The notes under the pieces are model-generated. The model had not been told where the DNA came from, did no database searches, and was given only the letters and a program-made list of their open reading frames with translations. From NCBI GenBank assembly GCA_937975705.1, contig CALJTX010000025.1, positions 1 to 64,000 of the forward strand: a DNA stretch of 64,000 nucleotides, written 5' to 3'. This document shows positions 7,571-16,242 of the stretch, piece after piece; the first letter of the stretch is position 1; each line of letters begins with the position of its first letter. This DNA is from an uncultured Flavobacteriia bacterium (GTDB lineage Bacteria; Bacteroidota; Bacteroidia; Flavobacteriales_D; Crocinitomicaceae). The position numbers and the translations under genes are program-made.

Positions 7571-9991
7571 TTACTTTGCTTTCTTCGTGACAAACTCAAT
7601 AATGATACCGAGTGCCGGTTGCAAAATTCCAGAAGCGTTTTCTAGCAATTTGGTTTGATAACGCGTGGGGTCGTTCGGGTCTACGATAGGCTGGTTGTTG
7701 GCATCGGTTTGAACAAGTAAGATAGGTGCTACTTTCGTTTTGAAGCCATATGCGTTTTGCACATCAAAATAGAAGTTCATGTTGAATTTATCGAGATAGA
7801 GTTTTTTGTCTACACGCAGATTCAGTTGGTGGAAATTGCTCTCGCGCTGCGTATTGAGTTGTGAATAATCGAGAATACCTACTCCATTGATATCCCAGTT
7901 GCTGATCAGGGCTGAGCTAGCAACGTTGTACGGCGTGTAAGGCGCGCCACCTGAAAACAACCAACGCATGCCAAATTCCCAACCGTTTTTAAAACGCTTA
8001 CCGCCCGTGAGTGAAACAATATGACGGCTGTCCCAAGAGGTGGGAACGTACACGTTGTTTTTGTTGAGGAATTCTGAACGCACCCAAGTGTAGGCGAGAA
8101 CAGCGTAAAAGCCTTTGTATAATTTTTGTTGATAGAGGAATTCAGCCCCATAACTGCGTCCGCTTGAGCTAGAGGTAATGGCTTCATTGCCCACCACACC
8201 AAAGTCAGAACCAATATTGGCCAAAGAAATCGAATCTTTGAGGGAGAAAGGATAGTAATTGTACTTCTTATAAAAACCTTCTAGCGTAATGCGGGCATTC
8301 CATTTGAGTAAGTATTCCGTACCTAACACAAAATGATCGGCTTGTATATAACGCACTCCATTTTGCTGGTTAACGAGGTCTCCGGCGGTGTTTCTAAAAC
8401 CGAGAATGGTGTAAGAGGGCAATTGGTGGTAGCGTGCAATATTGGTATTGATTGCCCAGTCTTCGGTGAGGCGATAAGAAGCTGAAAACATTGGTGAAAA
8501 CTGCTTAAACGGATTGCGCATTTGTGCACTGTATGAGGTACCGTCTGCACGCACACCCACAGACAAGCGCAGTCTTTCGTTTAAGAACGCACGGCTGAGC
8601 TGAGAGAAGGCGGCATATTTGTGCAAGTTGAGCGTCGATTCAAAATCGATAACTGTTGGCTGACCAAAAACCGTGATTTTTTGATAAGTGTCTGAAAAAT
8701 ATTTCGCGTATTCGTAACCAACGCCAACATTCAAACGCCAGCCATTTTTGTTATAGGTATGTTCAAAGCGCAATTTGTTTTCTGCTTCAAATGAAGTGTA
8801 GTCTTGTAGTAAATTTTGAGGTTCTTCGATCATGTTTTTGTAGCGGTAGGCGCGGTTGTTGAGCATGTTGCGGCTCGCTACAACGGTTTGTATTGATGAT
8901 TTAGAAGAGTGCTGCCACACGGCGCCCATGGTGTAGTTCCACTGACCTTGCTGCGGCAAATTCCCCAAAATAAAATTATTGTATTCCACTTGGGCGGTGT
9001 CGGTGAGGCCATCATTGACGCTTGTGTTCAAGCCAAACTGATCTAGGGCACCAAGACCGATGATAGACAATTTGTTTTTGGGATCAAGTTGAAAATTGAA
9101 TTTGAATTGGTAGTCATTATAGGTGGGAAGAATGGGCAACTTGAGCGCTGCAAACAACAATTGCAAATAAGAGCGGCGAACCGAAAAGATGAAATCGCCT
9201 TTTGCTCCAATGGGGCCATCAAAAGTAAGTGCTGCATCGGAAGATCCTAGTGCAAAGTTGGTGATGAGCGCGTCTTTATTGCCGTCTTTTTGCTTGAAAG
9301 AAAGAACAGAGGAAAGCCCATTGGCACGGTTGGCTGGGAAAGCACCTGAATAAAATTCTACTTCGCGGATGAAGTTGACATTGAGTAAGCCCACTGGCCC
9401 GCCGCTGCTTCCTTGCGTGGCAAAGTGATTGATATTCGGCACCTCAATGCCGTCAAGGTAGAATTTGTTTTCGCCAGGTGAGCCACCGCGGATAATGATG
9501 TCGTTGCGAAAGGTTGCGCGTGCAGCCACACCAGGGAGCGCACCAATTACTTTGCTGACATCGCGGTTGGCACCCGGCAGGCGCTCAATTTCTGTCGCGC
9601 TGAGTGTTTTGAGCGAGTTCGGAGACTCCACTTTGCGTACAAACGGCGCAGCAGTTACCTTGACGTCTTTAGAGGTCTGTACTTTTTCTTCGAGTTCTAG
9701 ATTGAGTTCGGTCGGGCGCGCATTGGTGATCAACACCTCCGATTGAATCTTTTCATCGAAACCAGCAGCCGTGATTTTAATGGTGTAAATGCCTGGCGTC
9801 AGTGCTTCAAAGACAAAACGACCTTCTATGTCTACTGCTTTGAGCAACTGTAATTCGACAATTGCCACTTTTGCTGGTGATACTGGTGTGCCGTTGGCCG
9901 CGTTGGTCAGCTTTCCGGAGAGCATGCCGCTTTGGGCAAAAAGTGAGATAGGAAGTAGAAGAAATAAAATAGTCTGGAGAAACGGTTTCAT
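7571..9991 (-). CDS. TonB-dependent receptor with carboxypeptidase-regulatory-like N-domain
   Basis: This 806-residue outer-membrane protein starts at the ATG at 9991. An in-frame start 12 codons upstream would precede the signal peptide and is less likely. The order is: signal peptide (ending near residue 20, LFAQ), a CarboxypepD_reg-like beta domain (about 25-105), a plug domain (about 115-240, with FRNDIIIRGGSPGENKFYLD), then a 22-strand-type barrel to the C-terminus. No SusD-like partner is adjacent, so it is probably not a classical polysaccharide-use transporter. The ligand is unknown. DUF2147 lies upstream. Confidence 0.92.
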   Translation of the reverse strand: MKPFLQTILFLLLPISLFAQSGMLSGKLTNAANGTPVSPAKVAIVELQLLKAVDIEGRFVFEALTPGIYTIKITAAGFDEKIQSEVLITNARPTELNLELEEKVQTSKDVKVTAAPFVRKVESPNSLKTLSATEIERLPGANRDVSKVIGALPGVAARATFRNDIIIRGGSPGENKFYLDGIEVPNINHFATQGSSGGPVGLLNVNFIREVEFYSGAFPANRANGLSSVLSFKQKDGNKDALITNFALGSSDAALTFDGPIGAKGDFIFSVRRSYLQLLFAALKLPILPTYNDYQFKFNFQLDPKNKLSIIGLGALDQFGLNTSVNDGLTDTAQVEYNNFILGNLPQQGQWNYTMGAVWQHSSKSSIQTVVASRNMLNNRAYRYKNMIEEPQNLLQDYTSFEAENKLRFEHTYNKNGWRLNVGVGYEYAKYFSDTYQKITVFGQPTVIDFESTLNLHKYAAFSQLSRAFLNERLRLSVGVRADGTSYSAQMRNPFKQFSPMFSASYRLTEDWAINTNIARYHQLPSYTILGFRNTAGDLVNQQNGVRYIQADHFVLGTEYLLKWNARITLEGFYKKYNYYPFSLKDSISLANIGSDFGVVGNEAITSSSSGRSYGAEFLYQQKLYKGFYAVLAYTWVRSEFLNKNNVYVPTSWDSRHIVSLTGGKRFKNGWEFGMRWLFSGGAPYTPYNVASSALISNWDINGVGILDYSQLNTQRESNFHQLNLRVDKKLYLDKFNMNFYFDVQNAYGFKTKVAPILLVQTDANNQPIVDPNDPTRYQTKLLENASGILQPALGIIIEFVTKKAK

Positions 9992-10045
9992 TTTTTGTTG
10001 AAGTTTAACGATACAAATCAACAACAAAAGTTCAACAAAAAAGTT

Positions 10046-10492
10046 TTATTCAGCCGGAATTTTATCGGTTCGGATCCATTCTTGGGTTCTGTAAAACGGG
10101 CCAATGTAGCCGCGCACGTTGAGTTTGTCGGTGTTGTTTTCGTTCAGCCACATTGAACAGGTGTAAGTTTTGCCGTTGTCTGGGTCGAGGATGGTTCCTC
10201 CCTCCCATTCTGAACCGTTCCATTTGAGTTGCTTGGCAATCAGCATGCCAAGTATGGGCTGGTTATGCAGTTTGCCTGTACACTCGGTGCATTTAGAATT
10301 GGGGCCGTCTTTTCCTCTTTTATAGATGTAAACGACTTTGCCGTAGAGCACCCCATCTTTTTTGTACAATTCGACAATTGATTTTTTGTAGCCCGTGGCG
10401 TCGTCTATGGTGATCCATAAACCCGTACACGACTGTGCTTTTGACCAAAAACCAATGAAACAAAAAAGCAGTAAAGAAATCAACTTAGGCAT
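10046..10492 (-). CDS. DUF2147 family exported protein
   Basis: A 148-residue protein with a signal peptide (MPKLISLLLFCFIGFWSKAQ) and the DUF2147 pattern: GLWITIDD near the mature N-terminus, then VVYIYKRGKDGPNSKC, ILDPDNGKTYTCSMW and LNVRGYIGPFYRTQ. DUF2147 proteins are small beta-barrel periplasmic or outer-membrane-associated proteins without a settled function. Two Cys residues in SKCTECTG may form a disulfide. The ATG at 10492 was chosen; it overlaps the 3' end of the glutaminase gene by 8 nt, so the two genes are probably translationally coupled. Confidence 0.85.
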   Translation of the reverse strand: MPKLISLLLFCFIGFWSKAQSCTGLWITIDDATGYKKSIVELYKKDGVLYGKVVYIYKRGKDGPNSKCTECTGKLHNQPILGMLIAKQLKWNGSEWEGGTILDPDNGKTYTCSMWLNENNTDKLNVRGYIGPFYRTQEWIRTDKIPAE

Positions 10493-11048
10493 GGCGAACA
10501 ATTTCTATAAAATTGCGCAAAATTTCTTTGCCAAGAGGTGTAAGGACAGATTCTGGATGAAATTGCACGCCGTAAACTTTCAATTCGGGCCTTTCAAAAG
10601 CCATGGGCACGCCACTCAAACTCTTTGCACTGATCCAGCTTTCAGGACAACGCACCATCCAAGAATGATAGAGCCCAACTTCCATTTCTTTTGGCAAATG
10701 CCGAAATAAACCGTCCCCATTTAAAATGTTGATCTTTTCTGAAACCCCGTGCTTGACTTGTGTCTGATTGATTAAGGTTCCGCCCAGGTGCTCTACCAAG
10801 GCTTGCATTCCCAAACATACGCCAAGTATAGGTTTTTGACCAACAAACGCTTGCAAGATGTTGCGCAGCCCTTCTTTTTCAGACGGAAGACCCGGACCAG
10901 GAGACAAAACGATTGCATCTGCCGTTTGAAGGGTCTCGGGTAAGAGTTGGTCATGACGCACTACCGTTAGTTGCAGCTCCATTGCCTCGAGGTAATGGGC
11001 AAGGTTGTACGTAAAGGAGTCATAAAAATCGATCAAAAGAACCCTCAC
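10485..11048 (-). CDS. anthranilate/aminodeoxychorismate synthase glutaminase subunit (PabA/TrpG type)
   Basis: A 187-residue class I glutamine amidotransferase with IDFYDSFTYNL at the N-terminus, the catalytic Cys at about C78 (LGVCLGMQA) and His/Glu at about H164/E166 (VQFHPES). It supplies ammonia to a chorismate-using synthase subunit for folate or tryptophan. No trpE or pabB is adjacent, so the two roles cannot be separated; a stand-alone gene is more often PabA or shared. It starts with GTG at 11048. Its promoter abuts that of ridA back to back. Confidence 0.9.
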   Translation of the reverse strand: MRVLLIDFYDSFTYNLAHYLEAMELQLTVVRHDQLLPETLQTADAIVLSPGPGLPSEKEGLRNILQAFVGQKPILGVCLGMQALVEHLGGTLINQTQVKHGVSEKINILNGDGLFRHLPKEMEVGLYHSWMVRCPESWISAKSLSGVPMAFERPELKVYGVQFHPESVLTPLGKEILRNFIEIVRHA

Positions 11049-11063
11049 GTAGCTTGTTTTTTG

Positions 11064-11079
11064 TTACTTTGCAAAAGTA
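11064..11079. promoter_or_regulatory. abutting divergent -7 elements for ridA (+) and the glutaminase gene (-)
   Basis: The plus strand reads TTACTTTG (11064-11071), a 7/8 match to TAnnTTTG directed at ridA. The adjacent CAAAAGTA (11072-11079) is TACTTTTG on the minus strand, a full match directed at the glutaminase gene. Together they form an imperfect inverted repeat. Each predicted start site falls inside the other element, so initiation should be mutually exclusive. Confidence 0.45.
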
Positions 11080-11098
11080 GTAAATTCAAGCATTCGGC

Positions 11099-11485
11099 AT
11101 GTCAGCAGCTAAAAAACCCATTCAGATTCCAAACGCACCAGCACCGGTTGGCCCCTACAGCCAAGCTATACATAAAGGCGACACCCTTTATGTCAGTGGG
11201 CAAATTCCGCTGAATCCGCAAACGGGTTTACTCGAGCTCGACAACATCGAAATAGCGACTGCCCGCGTGCTTCAGAATATAGACGCCTTGTTACAAGAGG
11301 CTGGTTTTAGTTCCAACGATGTCGTGATGGTGAGTATTTTCATGAAAGACCTGCAAGAATTTCAAGCCATGAATCAGGTTTACGCAGCGTATTTCAATGG
11401 TATTGCACCCGCGCGCCAAACCGTTCAGGTGTCCAGACTGCCACTAGATGTCAATATAGAAATCTCTTGTATCGCTCAAAAATGA
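11099..11485 (+). CDS. ridA: RidA family reactive intermediate/imine deaminase
   Basis: This 128-residue protein matches the YjgF/YER057c/UK114 family in length. Motifs are PNAPAPVGPYSQAI near the N-terminus, LYVSGQIP, and the ARQTVQVSRLPLD segment carrying the substrate-binding Arg. RidA hydrolyses reactive enamine/imine intermediates made by PLP enzymes such as threonine dehydratase. It is a cytoplasmic trimer. Its TGA overlaps the ATG of the following glycosyltransferase gene, so the two share an mRNA, probably without a functional link. Confidence 0.95.
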   Translation: MSAAKKPIQIPNAPAPVGPYSQAIHKGDTLYVSGQIPLNPQTGLLELDNIEIATARVLQNIDALLQEAGFSSNDVVMVSIFMKDLQEFQAMNQVYAAYFNGIAPARQTVQVSRLPLDVNIEISCIAQK

Positions 11486-13410
11486 CCTCCGAACACCGCT
11501 ATGATTTAAGTGTCGTGATTGTCAACTACAATGTAGTGAACTTTCTAGAGCAGTGTTTGAACAGTGTTTTTGCCGCGAGCCAACACTTGCGCATAGAAGT
11601 TTTTGTAGTCGACAACAACAGTGTAGACGGCTCGGTGGCTTTGGTTAGAGAAAAATTTCCGGCGGTTCACTTAGTCGCCAATACCGAGAATGTAGGTTTT
11701 TCAAAAGCCAACAACCAAGCCATTCACTTGAGCAAGGGGCGTTATGTCTTGCTGCTCAACCCCGACACCGTTGTAGAGCAAGACACCTTTGACAAATGCG
11801 TGGCCTACATGGATGCGCACCCAGAAGCCGGAGGCATGGGCGTGCGCATGCTCGACGGCAAAGGTCGTTTTTTGCCCGAATCCAAGCGTGGGCTCCCTAC
11901 CCCTGCGGTATCGTTTTATAAAATATTTGGGCTCTCTAAATTATTTCCAAAAAGCAAAAAATTTGGCACCTACCATCTGGGCTTTCTCGACGAACACCAG
12001 ACACACGATGTGGACGTCTTGAGCGGTGCTTTTATGCTGATGCGCGCCGAAACGCTTGATCAAGTTGGCCTGCTCGACGAAGCTTTTTTTATGTACGGCG
12101 AAGACATCGATTTGTCTTACCGCATACAGCTCGGAGGCTACAGAAATATTTATTTTCCCGAGACCAAAATCATTCATTACAAAGGCGAAAGCACGAAAAA
12201 AGGGTCTTTGAACTATGTTTTTGTGTTCTATAACGCCATGATCATCTTTGCCAAGAAGCATTTCTCAGCAAGATACGCACGCTTGTTTTCCGTGGCCATT
12301 CATTTGGCTATTTATCTCAGAGCCAGCGCTTCTATCCTCAAAAGAATCCTGACCAACCTCTTGTGGCCTGCAATTGATGCCACCATTTCAGTTGGTTTCT
12401 TATATCTATTGGCCCAACAATGGGAACAACACCAAATTCTCTTTCCCGTTTGGGCCTATGATGTACTGATTCCTTTTTATGTAGGCATCTGGATTTTCTG
12501 TTCTTGGCTTTTTGGCCTCTACGACCGTGGTACGCAGGTGCATCAGATCTGGAAGAGCACGTTTTTAGGTACCATTGCTATTTTAGTGGCCTACGCTTTA
12601 TTTCCAAAAGAATGGCAATTTTCGAGGTTATTTATCTTATTAGGTGCGGCCGGATTTTTAGTTGCCTATTACCTCACGCGCTCCTTGAAAGAACTTTTGA
12701 GCAAAGGCCGAATTGACTTCGGCAAACTTCCTAAAAAGCGCTTTGGGATTGTAGCCAACCAGGCAGAATTTGATCGCATCACAGATTTATTGAAAGCGAC
12801 CTACCCCCAAATAGAACAAATTCATCAAGTTGCCATTAGCGAACTCCCGACAAATGCTGGCGCGCAACTAGAAGACATCATTCGCGTGCATCAACTCAAC
12901 GAACTGATTTTTTCGGCCAAAGATGTGGGCGTATCCCAGATTATTCAACACATGGCAGATACCGCCACGCTCCATCTTGAATACAAAATTGCCCAACCAG
13001 ACACCAGCTATCTCATTGGTAGTTCTTCGATTGATCAAGCTGGCGCTTATTACAACATGCATTTTGATGCCTTGCAACTACCTGCCAACAAACGCATCAA
13101 ACGTCTTTTCGACCTTATATTAGCTGCATTTTTGCTACTGCTCTCTCCGCTGGTCTTTTGGTATTACAAAAGGCCCAAGCAATTCTTTACAAATATTTTT
13201 CAAGTTTTAATTGGTCGCTGTGCTTTTGTAGGTGTTAGGTCACAGCAAGACAACTCAAAAAAAGGCAAACTTTGCATCTTGCAACCTCAGCTCAATTCAG
13301 AACAACCATCTGAATTACAAGCATTTATTTATACCAAAACCTACACCCTCACCCACGACCTCACCTCAGTCTGGAAGCAACTCAGGCACCTAGACACCGA
13401 ACCACACTAA
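11482..13410 (+). CDS. GT2 glycosyltransferase fused to a membrane, sugar-transferase-like C-terminal region
   Basis: A 642-residue protein starting at the ATG overlapping the ridA stop; an in-frame TTG 15 nt upstream is less likely. Residues 8 to about 250 form a GT-A fold family 2 glycosyltransferase of the rhamnosyltransferase-like type: VVIVNYNV, VDNNSVDGS, LLNPDT in place of DxD, and the acceptor-loop MYGEDIDLSYR. Then come several transmembrane helices (about 290-420), a soluble segment, and near 535-560 the sequence KRIKRLFDLILAAFLLLL. That segment resembles the membrane entry of WbaP/WcaJ-type sugar-phosphate transferases, but the catalytic domain that should follow is shortened to about 80 residues. 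It probably acts at the inner membrane in surface glycan assembly. Confidence 0.82.
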   Translation: MTSEHRYDLSVVIVNYNVVNFLEQCLNSVFAASQHLRIEVFVVDNNSVDGSVALVREKFPAVHLVANTENVGFSKANNQAIHLSKGRYVLLLNPDTVVEQDTFDKCVAYMDAHPEAGGMGVRMLDGKGRFLPESKRGLPTPAVSFYKIFGLSKLFPKSKKFGTYHLGFLDEHQTHDVDVLSGAFMLMRAETLDQVGLLDEAFFMYGEDIDLSYRIQLGGYRNIYFPETKIIHYKGESTKKGSLNYVFVFYNAMIIFAKKHFSARYARLFSVAIHLAIYLRASASILKRILTNLLWPAIDATISVGFLYLLAQQWEQHQILFPVWAYDVLIPFYVGIWIFCSWLFGLYDRGTQVHQIWKSTFLGTIAILVAYALFPKEWQFSRLFILLGAAGFLVAYYLTRSLKELLSKGRIDFGKLPKKRFGIVANQAEFDRITDLLKATYPQIEQIHQVAISELPTNAGAQLEDIIRVHQLNELIFSAKDVGVSQIIQHMADTATLHLEYKIAQPDTSYLIGSSSIDQAGAYYNMHFDALQLPANKRIKRLFDLILAAFLLLLSPLVFWYYKRPKQFFTNIFQVLIGRCAFVGVRSQQDNSKKGKLCILQPQLNSEQPSELQAFIYTKTYTLTHDLTSVWKQLRHLDTEPH

Positions 13411-13428
13411 TAATTGTCTGAATTTGCT

Positions 13429-13436
13429 TAATTTTG
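13429..13436 (+). promoter_or_regulatory. -7 promoter element for the 2-oxoacid dehydrogenase E2 gene
   Basis: TAATTTTG, a full match to TAnnTTTG, ends 31 nt before the ATG at 13468, in the only gap of more than 50 bp in this rightward run. No convincing -33 TTTG was found at standard spacing. Confidence 0.5.
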
Positions 13437-13467
13437 CAGGCAAATCAACGACATCAATTTTCAACAC

Positions 13468-14802
13468 ATGGCACAAATAGAAATTCGTCTTCCCAAAATG
13501 GGAGAAAGCGTTACCGAAGCAACCATTACCAATTGGCTTAAAAACATTGGCGATTCCGTTGCCATGGACGAACCGCTCGTTGAAGTTGCCACCGACAAAG
13601 TAGACAACGAACTTCCATCAGAAGCTGCCGGAACTTTAGTTCAAATTCTATTTGAAAAAGACCAAGTTGCACAAGTTGGCGACGTCATTGCCATTTTATC
13701 TACAGATGGTAGCGGTGTTGCTGAAGCTGCGCCTGCAGCACCTGCAGCTGCTCAGCCTGCAGCTCCAGCTGTAGAAGCTACAACAAGCTCCACCCCGAGC
13801 TCAAATGCACCTGTGTCAAAAGGCACTGCAGACCGTTTCTATTCTCCTCTAGTGCGCACCATTGCTCAAAAAGAAAATATTAGCGCACAAGAATTAGCTG
13901 CTATCCAAGGTACGGGTCAAGAAGGCCGCGTCACCAAAAAAGACATGCTCAACTTCTTGGAAACAAGAGGCAATGCTCCAGCAGCTGCAGCAGTAGCGCC
14001 AAGTGCAGCAACATCAGCAGCTACAGCTCCAAGTGCGCCAGCGGCAAACAACAATACGCCAGCAATCAAAGCGCCCGTTGTTGTACCAAATAGCGGCGAT
14101 GAAATCATCGAAATGGACCGCATGCGCAAGCTCATCGCAGAGCACATGGTGATGTCTGTACATGTATCTCCACACGTTACTTCTTATGTAGAGGCTGACG
14201 TCACTACTATTGTCAAGTGGCGCGAGCGCATGAAAAATGAGTTCAAAAAACGCGAAGGTGAAAACCTGACTTTTACGCCAATTTTCATGGAAGCGGTGGC
14301 CAAAGCCATCAAAGACTTCCCGATGATCAACGTATCTGTTTCCGGCACAAACATCATCAAGCGCAAAGACATCAATATCGGGATGGCAGCAGCACTACCA
14401 AGTGGCAACCTCATCGTTCCTGTGATCAGAAACGCAGACCGCATGAACCTCGTTGGTTTGGCCAAAGCTGTTAACGAACTCGCCAACAACGCGCGCAACA
14501 ACAAACTCAAGCCAGAAGATATCCAAGGTGGTACCTACACCGTTACCAACGTCGGAACTTTCGGCAACGTAATGGGCACACCCATCATCAATCAGCCACA
14601 GGTAGCTATTTTGGCCCTTGGCGCCATCAGAAAAGTACCAGCCGTCATCGAAACACCAGAAGGAGACTTCATTGGTATTCGTCACAAAATGTTCTTGTCA
14701 CACTCCTACGACCACCGCGTGGTAGACGGAGCGCTCGGAGGTCAGTTTGTGCGCCGCGTAGCCGATTACCTCGAAGGTTTTGATCCAGAAACCACAATTT
14801 AA
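13468..14802 (+). CDS. dihydrolipoamide acyltransferase, E2 of a 2-oxoacid dehydrogenase complex
   Basis: This 444-residue protein has the full E2 order: a lipoyl domain (about 1-78, lipoylated K44 in VATDKVDNE), an Ala/Pro-rich linker, a peripheral subunit-binding domain (about 125-165, YSPLVRTIAQKENIS...GRVTKKD), a second linker, and the catalytic domain ending with the active-site HSYDHRVVDG. It transfers acyl groups from the lipoyl arm to CoA. The lipoyl site and catalytic-domain text look more like the branched-chain or 2-oxoglutarate type than the pyruvate type. The pyruvate E2 is probably the gene at 59178. No E1 or E3 is adjacent. Confidence 0.9.
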   Translation: MAQIEIRLPKMGESVTEATITNWLKNIGDSVAMDEPLVEVATDKVDNELPSEAAGTLVQILFEKDQVAQVGDVIAILSTDGSGVAEAAPAAPAAAQPAAPAVEATTSSTPSSNAPVSKGTADRFYSPLVRTIAQKENISAQELAAIQGTGQEGRVTKKDMLNFLETRGNAPAAAAVAPSAATSAATAPSAPAANNNTPAIKAPVVVPNSGDEIIEMDRMRKLIAEHMVMSVHVSPHVTSYVEADVTTIVKWRERMKNEFKKREGENLTFTPIFMEAVAKAIKDFPMINVSVSGTNIIKRKDINIGMAAALPSGNLIVPVIRNADRMNLVGLAKAVNELANNARNNKLKPEDIQGGTYTVTNVGTFGNVMGTPIINQPQVAILALGAIRKVPAVIETPEGDFIGIRHKMFLSHSYDHRVVDGALGGQFVRRVADYLEGFDPETTI

Positions 14803-14804
14803 GC

Positions 14805-15635
14805 ATGGCGCTCCAACTCGTTCGTCCGCTTTGTGTATTTGACCTCGAAACAACCGGCCTCCAAATCACCAAAGACCGCATTGTACAAATTGCAGTGATC
14901 AAACTTTTCCCGGACGGGCACAGCGAAACCTTTAATGAGTTGGTCAACCCTGGCCAGCCCATCCCTGAAGAAATCACTGCCATACACGGCATCAGCAACG
15001 AAATGGTTGCCGACGCACCAAGTTTTAAGGCCTTAGCTCCTGGCCTACTCGATTTTATTGGCGATGCCGACCTCGCGGGTTACAACTCCAATAAATTTGA
15101 TATTCCGGTTTTGTCCGAAGAACTCTTGCGCTGCGGCATCGATTTTGATTTGGGTGCACGCCACTTTGTAGATGTACAAAACATCTTTCACAAAATGGAG
15201 CAACGCACTTTAGCAGCAGCTTATCAGTTTTATTGTGGCAAACAAATCGAAAACGCACACAACGCACTTTACGACACCCTCGCAACCCTAGAAGTCTTGC
15301 AGGCACAAACCGAAAAATATCCAGACCTAGACAACGATATTGCTGGCCTCGCCAAATTTTCTACTGTTGGCAACAAGCAAGCCGATTTTGCCGGTCGCTT
15401 GGCCTTTGATGAAAACCAAGAGGTTTGCTACAATTTTGGCAAGCACAAAGGCAAAACCGTTGCCCAGGTGCTCAAACTTGAACCTGGCTACTACGGCTGG
15501 ATGCTAGAGGCTGATTTTCCGCTCTACACCAAACAAGTTTTGCGCAAAGAAATGGAGCGCATCAAGGCTAGTAACAGTTCTCAGCACATCGAAGACAAGC
15601 TCGAATTATTGAAAAATAAATTCAAAAAGCCATGA
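14805..15635 (+). CDS. DnaQ-like 3'-5' exonuclease
   Basis: A 276-residue protein. The DEDD exonuclease fold covers about residues 8-175: VFDLETTGL (metal-binding D13 and E15), IHGISNEMV, and AHNALYDTLATLEV carrying the last His and Asp of the DEDDh set. A C-terminal domain (about 205-265, FGKHKGKTVAQVL...YYGWML) resembles the extra domain seen in some ExoX-like nucleases. It is too short for a polymerase, so it is a stand-alone repair or turnover exonuclease, or a proofreading subunit homologue. It begins 2 nt after the E2 stop and its TGA overlaps the next ATG. Confidence 0.88.
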   Translation: MALQLVRPLCVFDLETTGLQITKDRIVQIAVIKLFPDGHSETFNELVNPGQPIPEEITAIHGISNEMVADAPSFKALAPGLLDFIGDADLAGYNSNKFDIPVLSEELLRCGIDFDLGARHFVDVQNIFHKMEQRTLAAAYQFYCGKQIENAHNALYDTLATLEVLQAQTEKYPDLDNDIAGLAKFSTVGNKQADFAGRLAFDENQEVCYNFGKHKGKTVAQVLKLEPGYYGWMLEADFPLYTKQVLRKEMERIKASNSSQHIEDKLELLKNKFKKP

Positions 15636-16240
15636 AAATCATCTGTATTGGTCGCAACTATGCAGACCATGCCAAAGAAATGAAGGCAGCTCTACCCACA
15701 GAGCCACTCTACTTTCTCAAACCAGATACTGCCTTACTGAGAGAAGGTGACTTTTATTATCCATCTTTTACCAAAGACTTGCATTTTGAATGTGAACTCG
15801 TGGTGCGCATTGAAAAGGTTGGCAAGCACATTTCACCTGAATTTGCGCATAAATACTATACGCATTTCACGCTTGGCATCGATTTCACTGCCCGCGATAT
15901 CCAACAAAGCTGCAAAGAAAACGGCTTGCCTTGGGAGAAAGCCAAAGGGTTTGACCACAGCGCGCCTCTTTCCAGTACCTGGATTGAAAAAACACAAATT
16001 GATCTTCAGACAGCTGAATTCAAATTATTTCAGAACGGTGAGCTCAAACAAATTGGCCACCCCAAAGATTTTATTTTCAGCATTGATACGGTTATTGCCT
16101 ATGTATCGCAATTTGTCACCCTCAAAACCGGCGACCTTATTTTTACAGGTACGCCTGCAGGTGTTGGCCCTGTTCAAATTGGCGACGTACTGCGTGCAGA
16201 ACTCAATGAGCAACAACTCCTTGAACTCCGTATATCCTAA
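15632..16240 (+). CDS. fumarylacetoacetate hydrolase (FAH) family protein
   Basis: A 202-residue protein of the short FAH class (YcgM-like). It has IGRNYADHAKEM at the start, HFECELVVRI with metal-binding Glu residues, GIDFTARDIQ, and the closing KTGDLIFTGTPAGVGPV. The family includes acylpyruvases, oxaloacetate decarboxylases and isomerases of 2-oxo acids; the exact substrate cannot be told. It is cytoplasmic. Its ATG overlaps the exonuclease stop (ATGA). It converges with a leftward gene with only 2 bp between stop codons, and no hairpin terminator is visible. Confidence 0.9.
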   Translation: MKIICIGRNYADHAKEMKAALPTEPLYFLKPDTALLREGDFYYPSFTKDLHFECELVVRIEKVGKHISPEFAHKYYTHFTLGIDFTARDIQQSCKENGLPWEKAKGFDHSAPLSSTWIEKTQIDLQTAEFKLFQNGELKQIGHPKDFIFSIDTVIAYVSQFVTLKTGDLIFTGTPAGVGPVQIGDVLRAELNEQQLLELRIS

Positions 16241-16242
16241 GC

